Origin: Rufibacter radiotolerans
GTDB taxonomy: Bacteria > Bacteroidota > Bacteroidia > Cytophagales > Hymenobacteraceae
DNA: 64,000 bases
Direction: 5' to 3'
NCBI RefSeq assembly: GCF_001078055.1
Contig: NZ_CP010777.1
Location: 3,501,001 to 3,565,000 of the forward strand
Positions 34,799 through 43,817 of the stretch are shown here, piece after piece (position 1 is the first letter of the stretch; each line of letters opens with the position of its first letter). The translations under genes and the position numbers were made by a program. The notes beneath the pieces are model-generated. The model did no database searches. It saw only the letters and a program-made list of their open reading frames with translations, and was not told the DNA's origin.

Positions 34799-36259
34799 AT
34801 GAAGAAGATAAGAATAATGGCCCTGGCCTCCCTTATGGCCGTAGCGTTGGGCAGCCCGTCCTGTACCAAGGACTTTGAAGAAATGAACACAGACCCTAAC
34901 CGGAGTATAGCGGCCACTCCGGAGGCCCTGCTGGCTCCTGCATTGCATAGGTTGGTGGCCAATAACCTGGACCGCGCCCTGCGGGTGAGCAATGAGTTAA
35001 TGCAGGTGCACGTGACTACCATTAACTCCCGTGAGTTCCACCGCTACAACATCAGGCCCAGTGAGTCTGACTTTATGTGGCGCAACTGGTACCTGCAGCT
35101 GACTAACATCAGAGACATGTACAAGAGCGCCTCTGCTACCCAGCAGCCCGGCTACAAAACCTACATGGGCATCTCCCTTATCCTGGATGCCTGGGTAAGC
35201 TCCCTTATCACAGACATGTTTGGAGACGTGCCCTACTCTGAGTCCAACAAAGGCAAAGAAGGCATCATTCAGCCTAAGTTTGACAAGCAGCAGGACATCT
35301 ACCGTGACCTTTTCCTGAAACTGGAAGAAGCCAATACCCTGCTTACTGAGAACACCAACCTGCCTTCCACCGCCACTTCCCTGGACCCTCTCTACGGAGG
35401 TTCTGCCTTAGCCTGGCGCAAGTTCGGGAACTCGCTTTACCTGCGGTTGCTTCTGCGCGTTTCCGGAAAACCGGAGACGAACGCCGCAGCCAAGATCAAG
35501 GAGATTGCCGAGACAAACAAAGCCAAATACCCGATCATGGAGACCAATGAAGAGTCTGCGGTGCTGCGCTTTACGCCTACCCCGCCGCTTACCTCTGAGT
35601 TCTTCAACTACCGCGAGTTTGACTTCAACGGGGACAAAGGCTACACCGAGTTCTTCATCAATAACCTGAACGCTTGGTCAGACCCGCGCCGTGACAAATG
35701 GGCCACCCTTTCAGGCGGTAACTTCATTGGCATGGTGAGTGGCTATGAGCCCGGGCAGGTGCCAGACCGTCAGTCGTACCCTAAAAAAGAGTTGATGAAT
35801 GAGCCCCTGCTGGGCAATATCCTCAACTACCCAGAGGTACAGTTCATCCTGGCTGAGGCTGCCCTGAAAGGCTACATCAGCGGTTCGCCTAAAACCTATT
35901 ATGACAAGGGCGTGGAAAGTGCTATCACCTTCTGGGGATTGGTAGTACCTACAGACCATCTGACCAAGGAAGAAGTGAAATGGAATGAAACGGAGACGTT
36001 TGACCAGAAAATGGAAACCATTCATCTGCAGAAATACTACACACTGTTCTTCACAGATTTCCAGAGCTGGTATGAGTTCCGGCGTACCGGCCACCCGGTG
36101 CTGCCTAAGGGCCCGGGGCTGTTGAACAACGGCGAGATGCCGTCACGTTTCAGGTACCCTATTAGCGTACAGGCCCTGAACACGGCAAATTATGATGCCG
36201 CCGTGGCCTCCATGGGAGGGCCAGATGACATCAATACAAAAGTTTGGTGGGACCAATAG
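34799..36259 (+). CDS. SusD/RagB-like substrate-binding outer-membrane lipoprotein
   Basis: 486 residues. The signal ends at a lipobox-like SPSC, then TKDFEEMNTDPNRSIAATPE, the typical start of the SusD-like_2 group. It is rich in helices of the TPR-like SusD fold. Later family blocks include ILDAWVSSLITDMFGDVPYSE and EVQFILAEAALKGYI. It caps the SusC barrel and presents the substrate. It starts 13 bp after susC. Confidence 0.94.
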   Translation: MKKIRIMALASLMAVALGSPSCTKDFEEMNTDPNRSIAATPEALLAPALHRLVANNLDRALRVSNELMQVHVTTINSREFHRYNIRPSESDFMWRNWYLQLTNIRDMYKSASATQQPGYKTYMGISLILDAWVSSLITDMFGDVPYSESNKGKEGIIQPKFDKQQDIYRDLFLKLEEANTLLTENTNLPSTATSLDPLYGGSALAWRKFGNSLYLRLLLRVSGKPETNAAAKIKEIAETNKAKYPIMETNEESAVLRFTPTPPLTSEFFNYREFDFNGDKGYTEFFINNLNAWSDPRRDKWATLSGGNFIGMVSGYEPGQVPDRQSYPKKELMNEPLLGNILNYPEVQFILAEAALKGYISGSPKTYYDKGVESAITFWGLVVPTDHLTKEEVKWNETETFDQKMETIHLQKYYTLFFTDFQSWYEFRRTGHPVLPKGPGLLNNGEMPSRFRYPISVQALNTANYDAAVASMGGPDDINTKVWWDQ

Positions 36260-36269
36260 ATTATAGGTT

Positions 36270-37541
36270 ATGAAAGTTAAAAACATGAAAAATATAGCAG
36301 GCTCGCTGGCATTACTGTTCGGTGGCCTGGCCTTTTCCTCCTGCCTCAAGGAAGATGTCAACCCCGCGGTGGGTACGCCCAATTCTGTGGCCAGCATCTA
36401 CGTGGTGAAAGACCTGTACAGAGACGCAGATGTGGCGTTGGGGCCTAACGTGCTTTCCGGCGCCTACCTAACCACCGGTACCATTATCTCAGACCCTGCC
36501 TCAGGCAACTTGCCGGCCGGTTCTGTGGTGATCCAGAGCAACTGGCGCAGCCTGGTAAGGGGCCTGATCCTGAAAATGGATCCGGCCACGGCGGCCACCC
36601 TTACCCTGGGTGACTCTGTGGTGGTGGACCTGAACGGAGCCACCCTTACCAAAAGCGGTGGTTCTATGCAGGTGACCGGCTTAACCGGCGCCAAAGTGAG
36701 CAAGGTAGCCAGCAACCGGAAGGTAACTGCCCGTGCGGTCTCCCTGTCGGCGCTTAACAGCAAGTTCTCTGAGTTTGAAAGCACGCTGGTAAGCGTGACG
36801 GCAGATGTGAAACCTCTGCCCGTGAGCGGGGAAACAATTGCCGGTTCCAAAACCCTGGATGACGGCTCTGAAAGCACCTTTACCTTGTTCACGGAAACTA
36901 ACGCCGCCTTTGCCTCTACCCGCGTAGCGCCTAACGCCACGTTTGTGGGCATTCCGTACGCGCTAGGCGATGCCAAGCAACTGCGCCTGCGCAACAACGC
37001 AGACATTCTTTCACCAAGCGGGCCGCTGTACCCTGGCTACCCAGAGGACTTTGAGTTCCCGCTGGAGTCTGTAAAGAACACCTACGCCTCTAGAGCCATT
37101 GACCTGCGTACCGGTAACTGGACCCTGAACAATGCCATCTTGGGCAATACCGTGAACCGTGACAGAATTGTCTCTGGCAAGCAGGCCATCCGGTTCCAGC
37201 AGAACCTGACTACCTCGGCCACACTGCAGATGAACTATGACCTGCCTAACGGAGCCACCAAGGTGACGGTCTGGTACGGCGCCTACTACACAGATGCGTC
37301 TTCTACCTTCGCGCTGGAATACTCCACAGACAAAGGCGTTACCTGGAAAGAGATTGGCCGCAAGTCTGATGCGCACTCCACGGCCACCAGCCTGATTGCC
37401 AAACAAGCCGTGTTTATGATGAACATTCAAGGGCCGGTTCGTTTCAGGATCAACAAATTAGGTCTTGGACCAACAAGCGTGCCTACGGTATACAACGGCC
37501 GCCTGGGCGTTGATGACTTCGCCGTTTACCAAAACTACTAA
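36270..37541 (+). CDS. DUF5689 surface lipoprotein
   Basis: 423 residues with signal and lipobox (FSSCLKED). The N-terminal two thirds is a DUF5689-type OB/beta domain (SIYVVKDLYRDADVALG, GTIISDPASGNLP, GLILKMDP). The last 150 residues resemble a beta-sandwich binding module (FPLESVKNTY, TVWYGAYYTDASS, GRLGVDDFAVYQNY). Such proteins commonly sit after SusCD pairs as surface-glycan-binding or nuclease-linked lipoproteins; the ligand here is unknown. It starts 10 bp after the susD stop and ends the operon at a palindrome. Confidence 0.8.
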   Translation: MKVKNMKNIAGSLALLFGGLAFSSCLKEDVNPAVGTPNSVASIYVVKDLYRDADVALGPNVLSGAYLTTGTIISDPASGNLPAGSVVIQSNWRSLVRGLILKMDPATAATLTLGDSVVVDLNGATLTKSGGSMQVTGLTGAKVSKVASNRKVTARAVSLSALNSKFSEFESTLVSVTADVKPLPVSGETIAGSKTLDDGSESTFTLFTETNAAFASTRVAPNATFVGIPYALGDAKQLRLRNNADILSPSGPLYPGYPEDFEFPLESVKNTYASRAIDLRTGNWTLNNAILGNTVNRDRIVSGKQAIRFQQNLTTSATLQMNYDLPNGATKVTVWYGAYYTDASSTFALEYSTDKGVTWKEIGRKSDAHSTATSLIAKQAVFMMNIQGPVRFRINKLGLGPTSVPTVYNGRLGVDDFAVYQNY

Positions 37542-37574
37542 TCCCCCGGTTAGTAAACCCTGTACCCTTACTTT

Positions 37575-37612
37575 CGTTTTGGGCCTGTTTTTCTGAAAAC
37601 AGGCCCAAAACG
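37575..37612. terminator. intergenic palindrome, family GGGCCTGTTTT (perfect copy)
   Basis: CGTTTTGGGCCTGTTTT-TCTG-AAAACAGGCCCAAAACG: 17-bp perfect arms, followed by GATTTT. It closes the glp-sus transcription unit 34 bp after its last stop. Confidence 0.8.
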
Positions 37613-37784
37613 GATTTTACCAATCTCCCCTGTATGCATCCCGTTTACCGCTTCTGGCATAAGCACCGTCTGCCCGAAGGCACCCCAGAACCAGCCGTCC
37701 CTATTGCCTAAATAAAGGACCATGCCTCCTCTCCCAGGAGAAAAAGAAAAACAGGTTACCCAAGAAGACCAAACAGTGAAACCC

Positions 37785-38960
37785 ATGCCTAGAAGTACGT
37801 ATTTGTTTTTCCTGCTTTTGTCATTTCTGATAGCTTGCCAGGGCCAGGAAGACCCTGTAACCCCCACTGCCCCATCGGTAGAAAAAGCATTGTCAGCTCC
37901 CCTCCCAGACCTGATCTTCACCAACCTTTCACAGATTTCGGCCTCCAAAGAATCTCCCGTGATCATGGAGCGACTGAGAGACCTCATTGATGCCTCCCCC
38001 GCCAAGGCAGACATTCACCTGAACATCTTTCTGTTCAGTCACCAAACCATCATAGACGCCCTGCAACGGGCCAGCGACCGGGGCGTTAAACTGCACCTTA
38101 TGCTTGATCTGAGCCGTGATGAGTCATTGGTGGAAAACCCCATGACCATCAGTAAGCTCAAGCGTTTTCTCAAACCCACTTCAGAGATAGTCACTATTAC
38201 CAGTGACGCCAGTTCCAGTAGCATCAACCACAACAAGTTCGCGCTCTTCTCTAATATCACCACCGCCACCGGTCCCAAAGAAAAAGTGGTTTTCCAGACC
38301 TCGCATAACTTCACGGTGGCAGACTCCAAGAAAATTCAGGACGCGGTGATGCTGGCCAACGCCGGCCTGTACGGCGCTTACCTCACCTTCTGGCAAGACA
38401 TGAAGGACAAGGCCGTCAGCGGCATGAAAGACTTCTATTACCGCGAGTACCATGACCCGGCAGTGGGCATCTCGGCTCTTTTCTTCCCTAAGCGCAGAAA
38501 CGGCACCTCTTACGGCGCAGACACCATTCTTGAAATACTGGACGGCCTCTCTGAACCCGCCACTGCTCGCATACAGATTGGCATGTCTGACTGGACGGCT
38601 TCCCGCACGGCCATCATCACAAAGCTGGAGCAACTTAGGGAGCAGGGGGCCACCATTGAGGTGATTGCCAAAGACAAGGTAGACCCCGAGGTATTGGATG
38701 GCCTGGCCCGGCTCAAGGCCAAAGGCGCCTATGTGAAGGTGTATGATATGAGCCAGATCAACAACCACGCTAAGTTTATGCTTATCAGAGGCAAGTGGAA
38801 AGGCGAGAACGTGAACCTGATGGTAACCGGCTCCCATAACTTCACGGGCAATGCCCTGCGCAACAACAATGAGACCCTGCTGCTCTTAAAGAACCACACG
38901 GCCCTGTTTGACACCTACACCGCCTTTTACCAGGAGATGAAGAAGTTGCCTGGCCAATAA
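37785..38960 (+). CDS. phospholipase-D-like lipoprotein
   Basis: 391 residues from ATG at 37785 (MPRSTYLFFLLLSFLIAC), a lipoprotein signal; the open frame runs 21 codons further up without family support. Two PLD-type half sites are seen: HNKFALFSN in the first half and NHAKFMLIRG followed by TGSHNFTGNALRNNNE in the second. Each has the HxK catalytic core; the Asp of the full HKD motif is not obvious. PLD enzymes cleave phosphodiesters, so it may release head groups from phospholipids or act on other phosphodiesters outside the inner membrane. Context: between the SusCD operon and GDPD. Confidence 0.82.
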   Translation: MPRSTYLFFLLLSFLIACQGQEDPVTPTAPSVEKALSAPLPDLIFTNLSQISASKESPVIMERLRDLIDASPAKADIHLNIFLFSHQTIIDALQRASDRGVKLHLMLDLSRDESLVENPMTISKLKRFLKPTSEIVTITSDASSSSINHNKFALFSNITTATGPKEKVVFQTSHNFTVADSKKIQDAVMLANAGLYGAYLTFWQDMKDKAVSGMKDFYYREYHDPAVGISALFFPKRRNGTSYGADTILEILDGLSEPATARIQIGMSDWTASRTAIITKLEQLREQGATIEVIAKDKVDPEVLDGLARLKAKGAYVKVYDMSQINNHAKFMLIRGKWKGENVNLMVTGSHNFTGNALRNNNETLLLLKNHTALFDTYTAFYQEMKKLPGQ

Positions 38961-39022
38961 CGCATACCAACCCTGTATCCTACTCCGCCAACAAACCTAC
39001 CAGACTAACAAAACCTTCTCCC

Positions 39023-40417
39023 ATGAACCGCAGGAAATTACTAAAGTCGCTGGGCCTGAGCATTGGGGCCGCCGTCATCAGCACCGAGGCGCTGGCCAAG
39101 CTGGGTGACAACACGTATTCTTATACCCTTCCGGCTAACCCGCTGCACCAGCCCATGGCCAAACCGGTCACGGCCATTACCATTGGGGCGGGCAACCGGG
39201 GCAACGTGTACGGCAACTACGCGGCTAAATTCCCAGACCACCTGGACATCATCGGGGTGGCTGAACCCATTCCCCTGCGCAACGACCGCTACGCCAAAAA
39301 GCACAACATAGCCCCGGAGAACCGGTTCAACACCTGGGAAGACGTGTTCAAGCGCCCCAAGTTCGCTGATGCCGTCATTATCTCCACCCCAGACAACCTG
39401 CACTACGCGCCCTGCATGAAAGCCCTGTCCATGGGCTATGACATTTTGCTGGAGAAACCCATCTCGCCCACCGAGAAAGAGTGCCGTGACATTTTAAAGC
39501 TGGCCAAAAAGAACAACCGCATTGTGGCCGTGTGCCACGTGCTGCGCTACGCCCCCTACTTTGTGAAGATGCGCGAACTCATTGCCCAGGGCGCCATTGG
39601 TGAGGTGGTGAGCGTGCAGCATTTTGAGCCAATTGAGCACCTGCACATGGCGCATAGTTACGTGCGCGGCAACTGGCACAACTCCAAAGAGACCACGCCC
39701 ATTATCCTGGCCAAGTCCTGCCATGACCTGGACATTATCAAGTGGGTGATCAACAAACCCAGCAAGAGCATCTTCGCCATGGGCGATCTGAAATGGTTCA
39801 GGAAAGAGAACGCGCCCCAGGGCAGCACCGCCCGCTGCACCGATGGCTGCAAGGTAGAGCGTGAGTGCCCGTACTCGGCTATCAAGCATTACTATGAGAA
39901 CCGCCAGCGCCTGTCTGTGCTGGACCTGCCCGAGGACAAAAGCCAGCACGGCCCGGTGATCATGGAGAAGCTCAAGACCACCAACTATGGCCGTTGCGTG
40001 TACCGCATGGAGAACGACCAACCCGACCATTACGTGACCGCCATCCAGTTTGCAGACAGCGTGACGGCCAGTTTCTCCATGGAGGCCTTTACTTCTTACC
40101 ATGGCCGCCGCACCCGCATCATGGGCTCTATGGGCGACATGGTAGGTGACATGACAGAACTGGTGGTAAAGGATTTCAGGACGGGCAAAGAACTGAAACT
40201 GGTGCCCAAGGCCGAAGACGTGGAAGGCTACAAGAACAGCGGCCACGGTGGCGGCGACTGGCTGCTGGCCCATGACTTTGTGCAGGCCGTATCCCAACAG
40301 AACCCCAAGCTGCTCACCTCCACCATTGACGAGTCTATTGAGTCTCACCTGATGGGCTTTATGGCCGAGGAAAGCCGCAAGAAAAATAAGATGATGGACA
40401 TTCACGTGAATGCCTGA
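39023..40417 (+). CDS. exported Gfo/Idh/MocA-family oxidoreductase with Cys cluster
   Basis: 464 residues. The start MNRRKLLKSLGLSIGAAVIS is a Sec/Tat-like signal without a canonical twin-arginine consensus. NAD(P)-binding Rossmann fold follows (ITIGAGNRGNVYGNYAAKF, VAEPIPLRNDRYAKKH), then the family's EKPISPTEKEC with its catalytic Lys. A C-x3-C-x5-C set (RCTDGCKVERECPY) and a later GRCVY could bind metal. Family members oxidise or isomerise sugars and polyols, some being glycosidases. A role on the glycerol or sugar part of the substrate is possible but unproven. Confidence 0.87.
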   Translation: MNRRKLLKSLGLSIGAAVISTEALAKLGDNTYSYTLPANPLHQPMAKPVTAITIGAGNRGNVYGNYAAKFPDHLDIIGVAEPIPLRNDRYAKKHNIAPENRFNTWEDVFKRPKFADAVIISTPDNLHYAPCMKALSMGYDILLEKPISPTEKECRDILKLAKKNNRIVAVCHVLRYAPYFVKMRELIAQGAIGEVVSVQHFEPIEHLHMAHSYVRGNWHNSKETTPIILAKSCHDLDIIKWVINKPSKSIFAMGDLKWFRKENAPQGSTARCTDGCKVERECPYSAIKHYYENRQRLSVLDLPEDKSQHGPVIMEKLKTTNYGRCVYRMENDQPDHYVTAIQFADSVTASFSMEAFTSYHGRRTRIMGSMGDMVGDMTELVVKDFRTGKELKLVPKAEDVEGYKNSGHGGGDWLLAHDFVQAVSQQNPKLLTSTIDESIESHLMGFMAEESRKKNKMMDIHVNA

Positions 40418-40441
40418 TACAACTGATATCTGCTTAATCAC

Positions 40442-40493
40442 CTCTTTCTGTTTTAGGCCTGATTTTTGAAAAACAGGCCCAAAACAGAAAGAG
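40442..40493. terminator. intergenic palindrome, family GGCCTGTTTT
   Basis: CTCTTTCTGTTTTAGGCCTG then ATTTTTGAA loop region, and AAACAGGCCCAAAACAGAAA plus GAG: 23-bp arms with two mismatches. Between the oxidoreductase and the phosphoesterase. Confidence 0.75.
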
Positions 40494-40545
40494 ACGCCAC
40501 CCCTAACAAACTATTCAGGTGACCGGGTCACCGTTTTGCTTACCC

Positions 40546-41958
40546 ATGAAAAGAAGAGTCTTCCTCCAGAATTTAGTATTAGCCACCGGCGCCCTGTTTG
40601 TTTCCAGCCCGGGCGTGTTTGCCCATGAGAAAGCGTCGCGCCAGAAGCTGAAAGGCACCGTTACCGCCAAAGGAGCCAAACTGAAAGACGTGGTGGTCTC
40701 AGATGGTTTCTCAGTGGTGACCACCGACCGCAAAGGCCGCTTTGAGTTACCCATGAACCCCAAGGCGCGGTTTGTGTTTTTGTCTGTGCCGGCGGGGTAC
40801 GCCTTCCCGCAGGAAAACAGCCTGGCCCGCCATTACCTGCCCATTCAGGAGAACGCCAACTACAATTTTGACCTCACGCCGCTGAACCAGGACGACACCC
40901 GCCACAAGTTCATTGTATGGGCAGACCCGCAGGTGAAAAACGCCAATGACGTGAAACTGATGATGCAGGAATCGGTGCCGGACGTACAGAAGCTGGTGCA
41001 GGCCATGGGGCCAGATACCCTGGTGCACGGCATGAGCGTAGGCGACCTGGTATGGGACGAACTCGCGCTTTTCCAGGATTACAACAAGGCGGTGGCGGCC
41101 ATGGGCATCCCGTTCTTCCAGGCCCTGGGCAACCATGACATGGACTACCGCCTGGGCGGCGATGAAACCTCAGACGCCACCTTCCAGAAAGTATACGGCC
41201 CCACCTATTACTCTTTCAACCGCGGCAAGGTGCATTACATTGTGCTGGATGACGTACGTTATCTGGGCACCGAGCGCGACTATGACGGCCACGTGTCTGA
41301 GCAGCAGCTGGCCTGGCTTAAGCAGGACCTTGCCTTCGTGCCCAAAGACCACCTGGTGATCCTTAACCTGCATATCCCCGTTTTCCTGGGGGTAAAAAAC
41401 AAGAAGGATTTATTGAAGACGCTGAAAGGCTACCAGGTGCACATCATGTCGGGGCACACGCATTACAACCAGAACATTGTGCAGGACGGCGTATTTGAGC
41501 ACGTGCACGGCACGGTCTGCGGCGCCTGGTGGACGGGCCCTATCTGCACCGATGGTACCCCGGGCGGCTATGGCGTGTATGAGGTAGACGGCAACCAATT
41601 GAAATGGCACTACAAGTCTACGGGCTTGCCTTCCAGCCACCAGGTTAGCCTGCACGTGGAAACGCTTACCAACCAGAAGCGCCTCATGGCCAACGTCTGG
41701 AACTATGATCCCGCCTGGAAAGTGGAGTGGTTCGCAGACGGCGTGCGCCAGGGCGAACTGAAACAAACCACCGGTTTTGACCCGGTCACCATCACTATGT
41801 TTGAGGGACCTAAACGGCCTGCCAAGCGCGGTTTTGCCGAGCCTGCTAAAACAGACCACTTGTTCATGGCGCATTTCAGCCCAACGGTGAAAACGGTGCG
41901 GGTGGTGGCCACCGACCGTTTTGGTACCACATTTGAGAACCAGATAGAAATCGCCTAG
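40546..41958 (+). CDS. exported calcineurin-like phosphoesterase
   Basis: 470 residues from ATG at 40546 (MKRRVFLQNLVLATGALFVS), a signal sequence. Three parts: an N-terminal beta domain that looks like Metallophos_N (LKGTVTAKGAKLKDVVVSDG), a catalytic domain with the motifs WADPQ, GDLVWDE, LGNHDMDY and MSGHTHYNQN, and a C-terminal Metallophos_C domain. The catalytic motif starts WADPQ instead of the usual D-x-H, as is common in this subgroup. Likely releases phosphate from, or opens, a phosphodiester outside the cytoplasm. It is 41 bp from the GDPD gene. Confidence 0.88.
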   Translation: MKRRVFLQNLVLATGALFVSSPGVFAHEKASRQKLKGTVTAKGAKLKDVVVSDGFSVVTTDRKGRFELPMNPKARFVFLSVPAGYAFPQENSLARHYLPIQENANYNFDLTPLNQDDTRHKFIVWADPQVKNANDVKLMMQESVPDVQKLVQAMGPDTLVHGMSVGDLVWDELALFQDYNKAVAAMGIPFFQALGNHDMDYRLGGDETSDATFQKVYGPTYYSFNRGKVHYIVLDDVRYLGTERDYDGHVSEQQLAWLKQDLAFVPKDHLVILNLHIPVFLGVKNKKDLLKTLKGYQVHIMSGHTHYNQNIVQDGVFEHVHGTVCGAWWTGPICTDGTPGGYGVYEVDGNQLKWHYKSTGLPSSHQVSLHVETLTNQKRLMANVWNYDPAWKVEWFADGVRQGELKQTTGFDPVTITMFEGPKRPAKRGFAEPAKTDHLFMAHFSPTVKTVRVVATDRFGTTFENQIEIA

Positions 41959-41999
41959 CTTTAACGGCCGTGCCTTCGTTTCACCTTTTACTTACCCCT

Positions 42000-42914
42000 A
42001 TGCGTACTTGCTTTTACCTTGCAATAGCCTCTTTCGCCCTTATGACCGCCTGTAAAACCAGTGCCCCTGCCGCCCAGGAAAAACCGCCGCTGCCTGCCTT
42101 TGACCTGGAAGGCCACCGCGGCGCCCGGGGCCTTATGCCGGAAAACACCATCCCGGCCATGCGCAAAGCCATAGACCTGGGCATGACCACCCTGGAGATG
42201 GACGCCCATATCACGCGGGATAACCAGGTGGTCATTGCCCATGATGATTTCTTCAACCCGTTGTTCGCGCTCACGCCAGACGGCAAGGAGATACCCAAGG
42301 AAGACGCCAAGAAATACGCGCTCTACCAGATGGACTACGCCCAGATCAAAACCTTTGACGTAGGCTCCCGCCACTACGGCAACTTCCCGAAGCAGCAGAA
42401 AATGAAGGCGCACGTGCCCCTGCTGGTGGACCTGATCGACTCGGTGCAGGCCTACCTCAAAGCCAACAACAAGCCGCAGGTGTTCTACAATATTGAGACC
42501 AAGTCAAAGCTGGCCGGTGACAACAAGCTGCACCCAGACCCCGAGAACTTTGTCAAGCTGTTGATGCAGGTGGTGGAGAAGAAGAAAATTACGCCCTGGG
42601 TGATTGTTCAGTCGTTTGACCCGCGCACCTTGCAGTTCATGCACCAGAAGCACCCGCACGTAAGGACCTCTCTGCTGGTAGAAAACAAGAAGTCATTGGA
42701 GGAGAATCTGAAAACGCTGGGCTATACTCCTACCATCTACAGCCCCAACTACAAGCTGGTGACGGCAGAGCTGGTAAAGAAATGCCATGACCTGGGTATG
42801 AAAGTGATTCCTTGGACGGTGAACACCACCGAGGAAATCAATCAAATGAAAGCACTGGGCGTGGATGGCATCATTTCTGATTACCCTAACCTGCTGGCCA
42901 CTCAGCAACAATAA
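42000..42914 (+). CDS. glpQ: glycerophosphodiester phosphodiesterase lipoprotein
   Basis: 304 residues from ATG at 42000 (MRTCFYLAIASFALMTACK), a lipoprotein signal with lipobox MTAC. GDPD TIM barrel: GHRGARGLMPENTIPAMRKA, EMDAHITRDNQVVIAHDD, and NTTEEINQMKALGVDGIISDYP, with the catalytic His and the metal ligands Glu and Asp present. It splits glycerophosphodiesters (GPC, GPE, GPG) to glycerol 3-phosphate and an alcohol. That is the substrate of GlpT and GlpD upstream, and is the main link of this block to the glp genes. Confidence 0.92.
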   Translation: MRTCFYLAIASFALMTACKTSAPAAQEKPPLPAFDLEGHRGARGLMPENTIPAMRKAIDLGMTTLEMDAHITRDNQVVIAHDDFFNPLFALTPDGKEIPKEDAKKYALYQMDYAQIKTFDVGSRHYGNFPKQQKMKAHVPLLVDLIDSVQAYLKANNKPQVFYNIETKSKLAGDNKLHPDPENFVKLLMQVVEKKKITPWVIVQSFDPRTLQFMHQKHPHVRTSLLVENKKSLEENLKTLGYTPTIYSPNYKLVTAELVKKCHDLGMKVIPWTVNTTEEINQMKALGVDGIISDYPNLLATQQQ

Positions 42915-42943
42915 ATTCAACGTATTCCCCTAATTTCCCTTTT

Positions 42944-43654
42944 ATGACTACCAATCAAGTTTTACGCCCACTTTTCATATTCTTTTTCCTGCTTACAGGC
43001 ACTGTGACCTTCGCACAGACCGAAACCCTGGAAAAAACCGCCAAGTATGACAGTACCTACCGTCCGGCCGCCTATGATTTAAAAGTAGAGCAGTTCAAGG
43101 CTTTCCCAAACTCTACTAAGGACATCATCTTCCTGGGCAACAGCCTCACCGCCAACACAGACTGGACCGAGCTCCTGCAGTTGCCCTCCGCCAGAAACCG
43201 CGGCATCTCCGGGGACATCACCTATGGCGTGCTGGAGCGCCTGGACGAGGTGATTGAAGGCAAGCCCGCCAAAGTCTTCATCCTCATCGGCATCAATGAC
43301 ATTTCACGCAACGTGCCAGATGCCTTGATCCTGAAGAACTACCAGAAGATGGTGAGCCGCATAAAGGCCGGATCGCCTAAGACCAGGATTTATCTGCAGA
43401 CCCTGCTGCCCGTGAACAACACTTTTGACAAGTTCAAGAACCACTACAACAAAGACCAGCACATTGCCTTTGTAAACAAGGGTTTGAAGGAACTGGCCAC
43501 CAAAGAGAAGGTCACCCTCATTGACCTGCACCCCCATTTCTTAGACACTGACAAGCGCCTGAAGAAGGAACTTACCCATGACGGCCTCCACCTGACCATG
43601 GCGGGCTACAACAAGTGGGCGGAGGTTTTGACCAAAGGCGGGTATTTGAAATAG
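42944..43654 (+). CDS. exported SGNH/GDSL hydrolase
   Basis: 236 residues with signal peptide (FFFLLTGTVTFAQ). SGNH blocks: IIFLGNSLTANTDW (Ser), RNRGISGDITYG (Gly), GINDISRN (Asn) and THDGLHLTMAGY (Asp-x-x-His). It removes acyl or acetyl esters. It ends the accessory block and has a paralogue at 61349-62035 with the same layout. It may strip ester groups from the polymer or from lysophospholipids. Confidence 0.9.
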   Translation: MTTNQVLRPLFIFFFLLTGTVTFAQTETLEKTAKYDSTYRPAAYDLKVEQFKAFPNSTKDIIFLGNSLTANTDWTELLQLPSARNRGISGDITYGVLERLDEVIEGKPAKVFILIGINDISRNVPDALILKNYQKMVSRIKAGSPKTRIYLQTLLPVNNTFDKFKNHYNKDQHIAFVNKGLKELATKEKVTLIDLHPHFLDTDKRLKKELTHDGLHLTMAGYNKWAEVLTKGGYLK

Positions 43655-43675
43655 CCTCTTAATGATTTTAAACAG

Positions 43676-43723
43676 GAATTCCGTTTGGGGCTGTTTTTGG
43701 TAAAACAGCCCCAAACGGAATTC
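43676..43723. terminator. intergenic palindrome, family GGGCTGTTTT (perfect copy)
   Basis: 22-bp perfect arms with loop TGGT; outer arms GAATTCCG/CGGAATTC. Lies 20 bp after the SGNH stop, between convergent genes. Confidence 0.8.
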
Positions 43724-43767
43724 TTTCATTTAGGAGTCTTGGCGATAGCTTACTTCACGCAACAAAA

Positions 43768-43796
43768 AAAGGCTGCCCTTTTCAGGGCAGCCTTTT
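43768..43796 (-). terminator. Rho-independent terminator of sucD
   Basis: Minus strand AAAGGCTGCCCT-GAAA-AGGGCAGCCTTTTTTT: a strong stem and T tract, 21 bp after the sucD stop. Confidence 0.9.
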
Positions 43797-43817
43797 CTAT
43801 ATCTGGTAAGTGATTGC

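Noticed and set aside
37722-37784. Upstream start for the PLD-like protein
   Set aside because: It would bury the lipoprotein signal peptide 21 residues inside the protein.
39494-40441. A 315-codon minus-strand open frame
   Set aside because: Antisense to the Gfo/Idh/MocA oxidoreductase; His/Val-rich translation typical of a shadow frame in GC-rich DNA.
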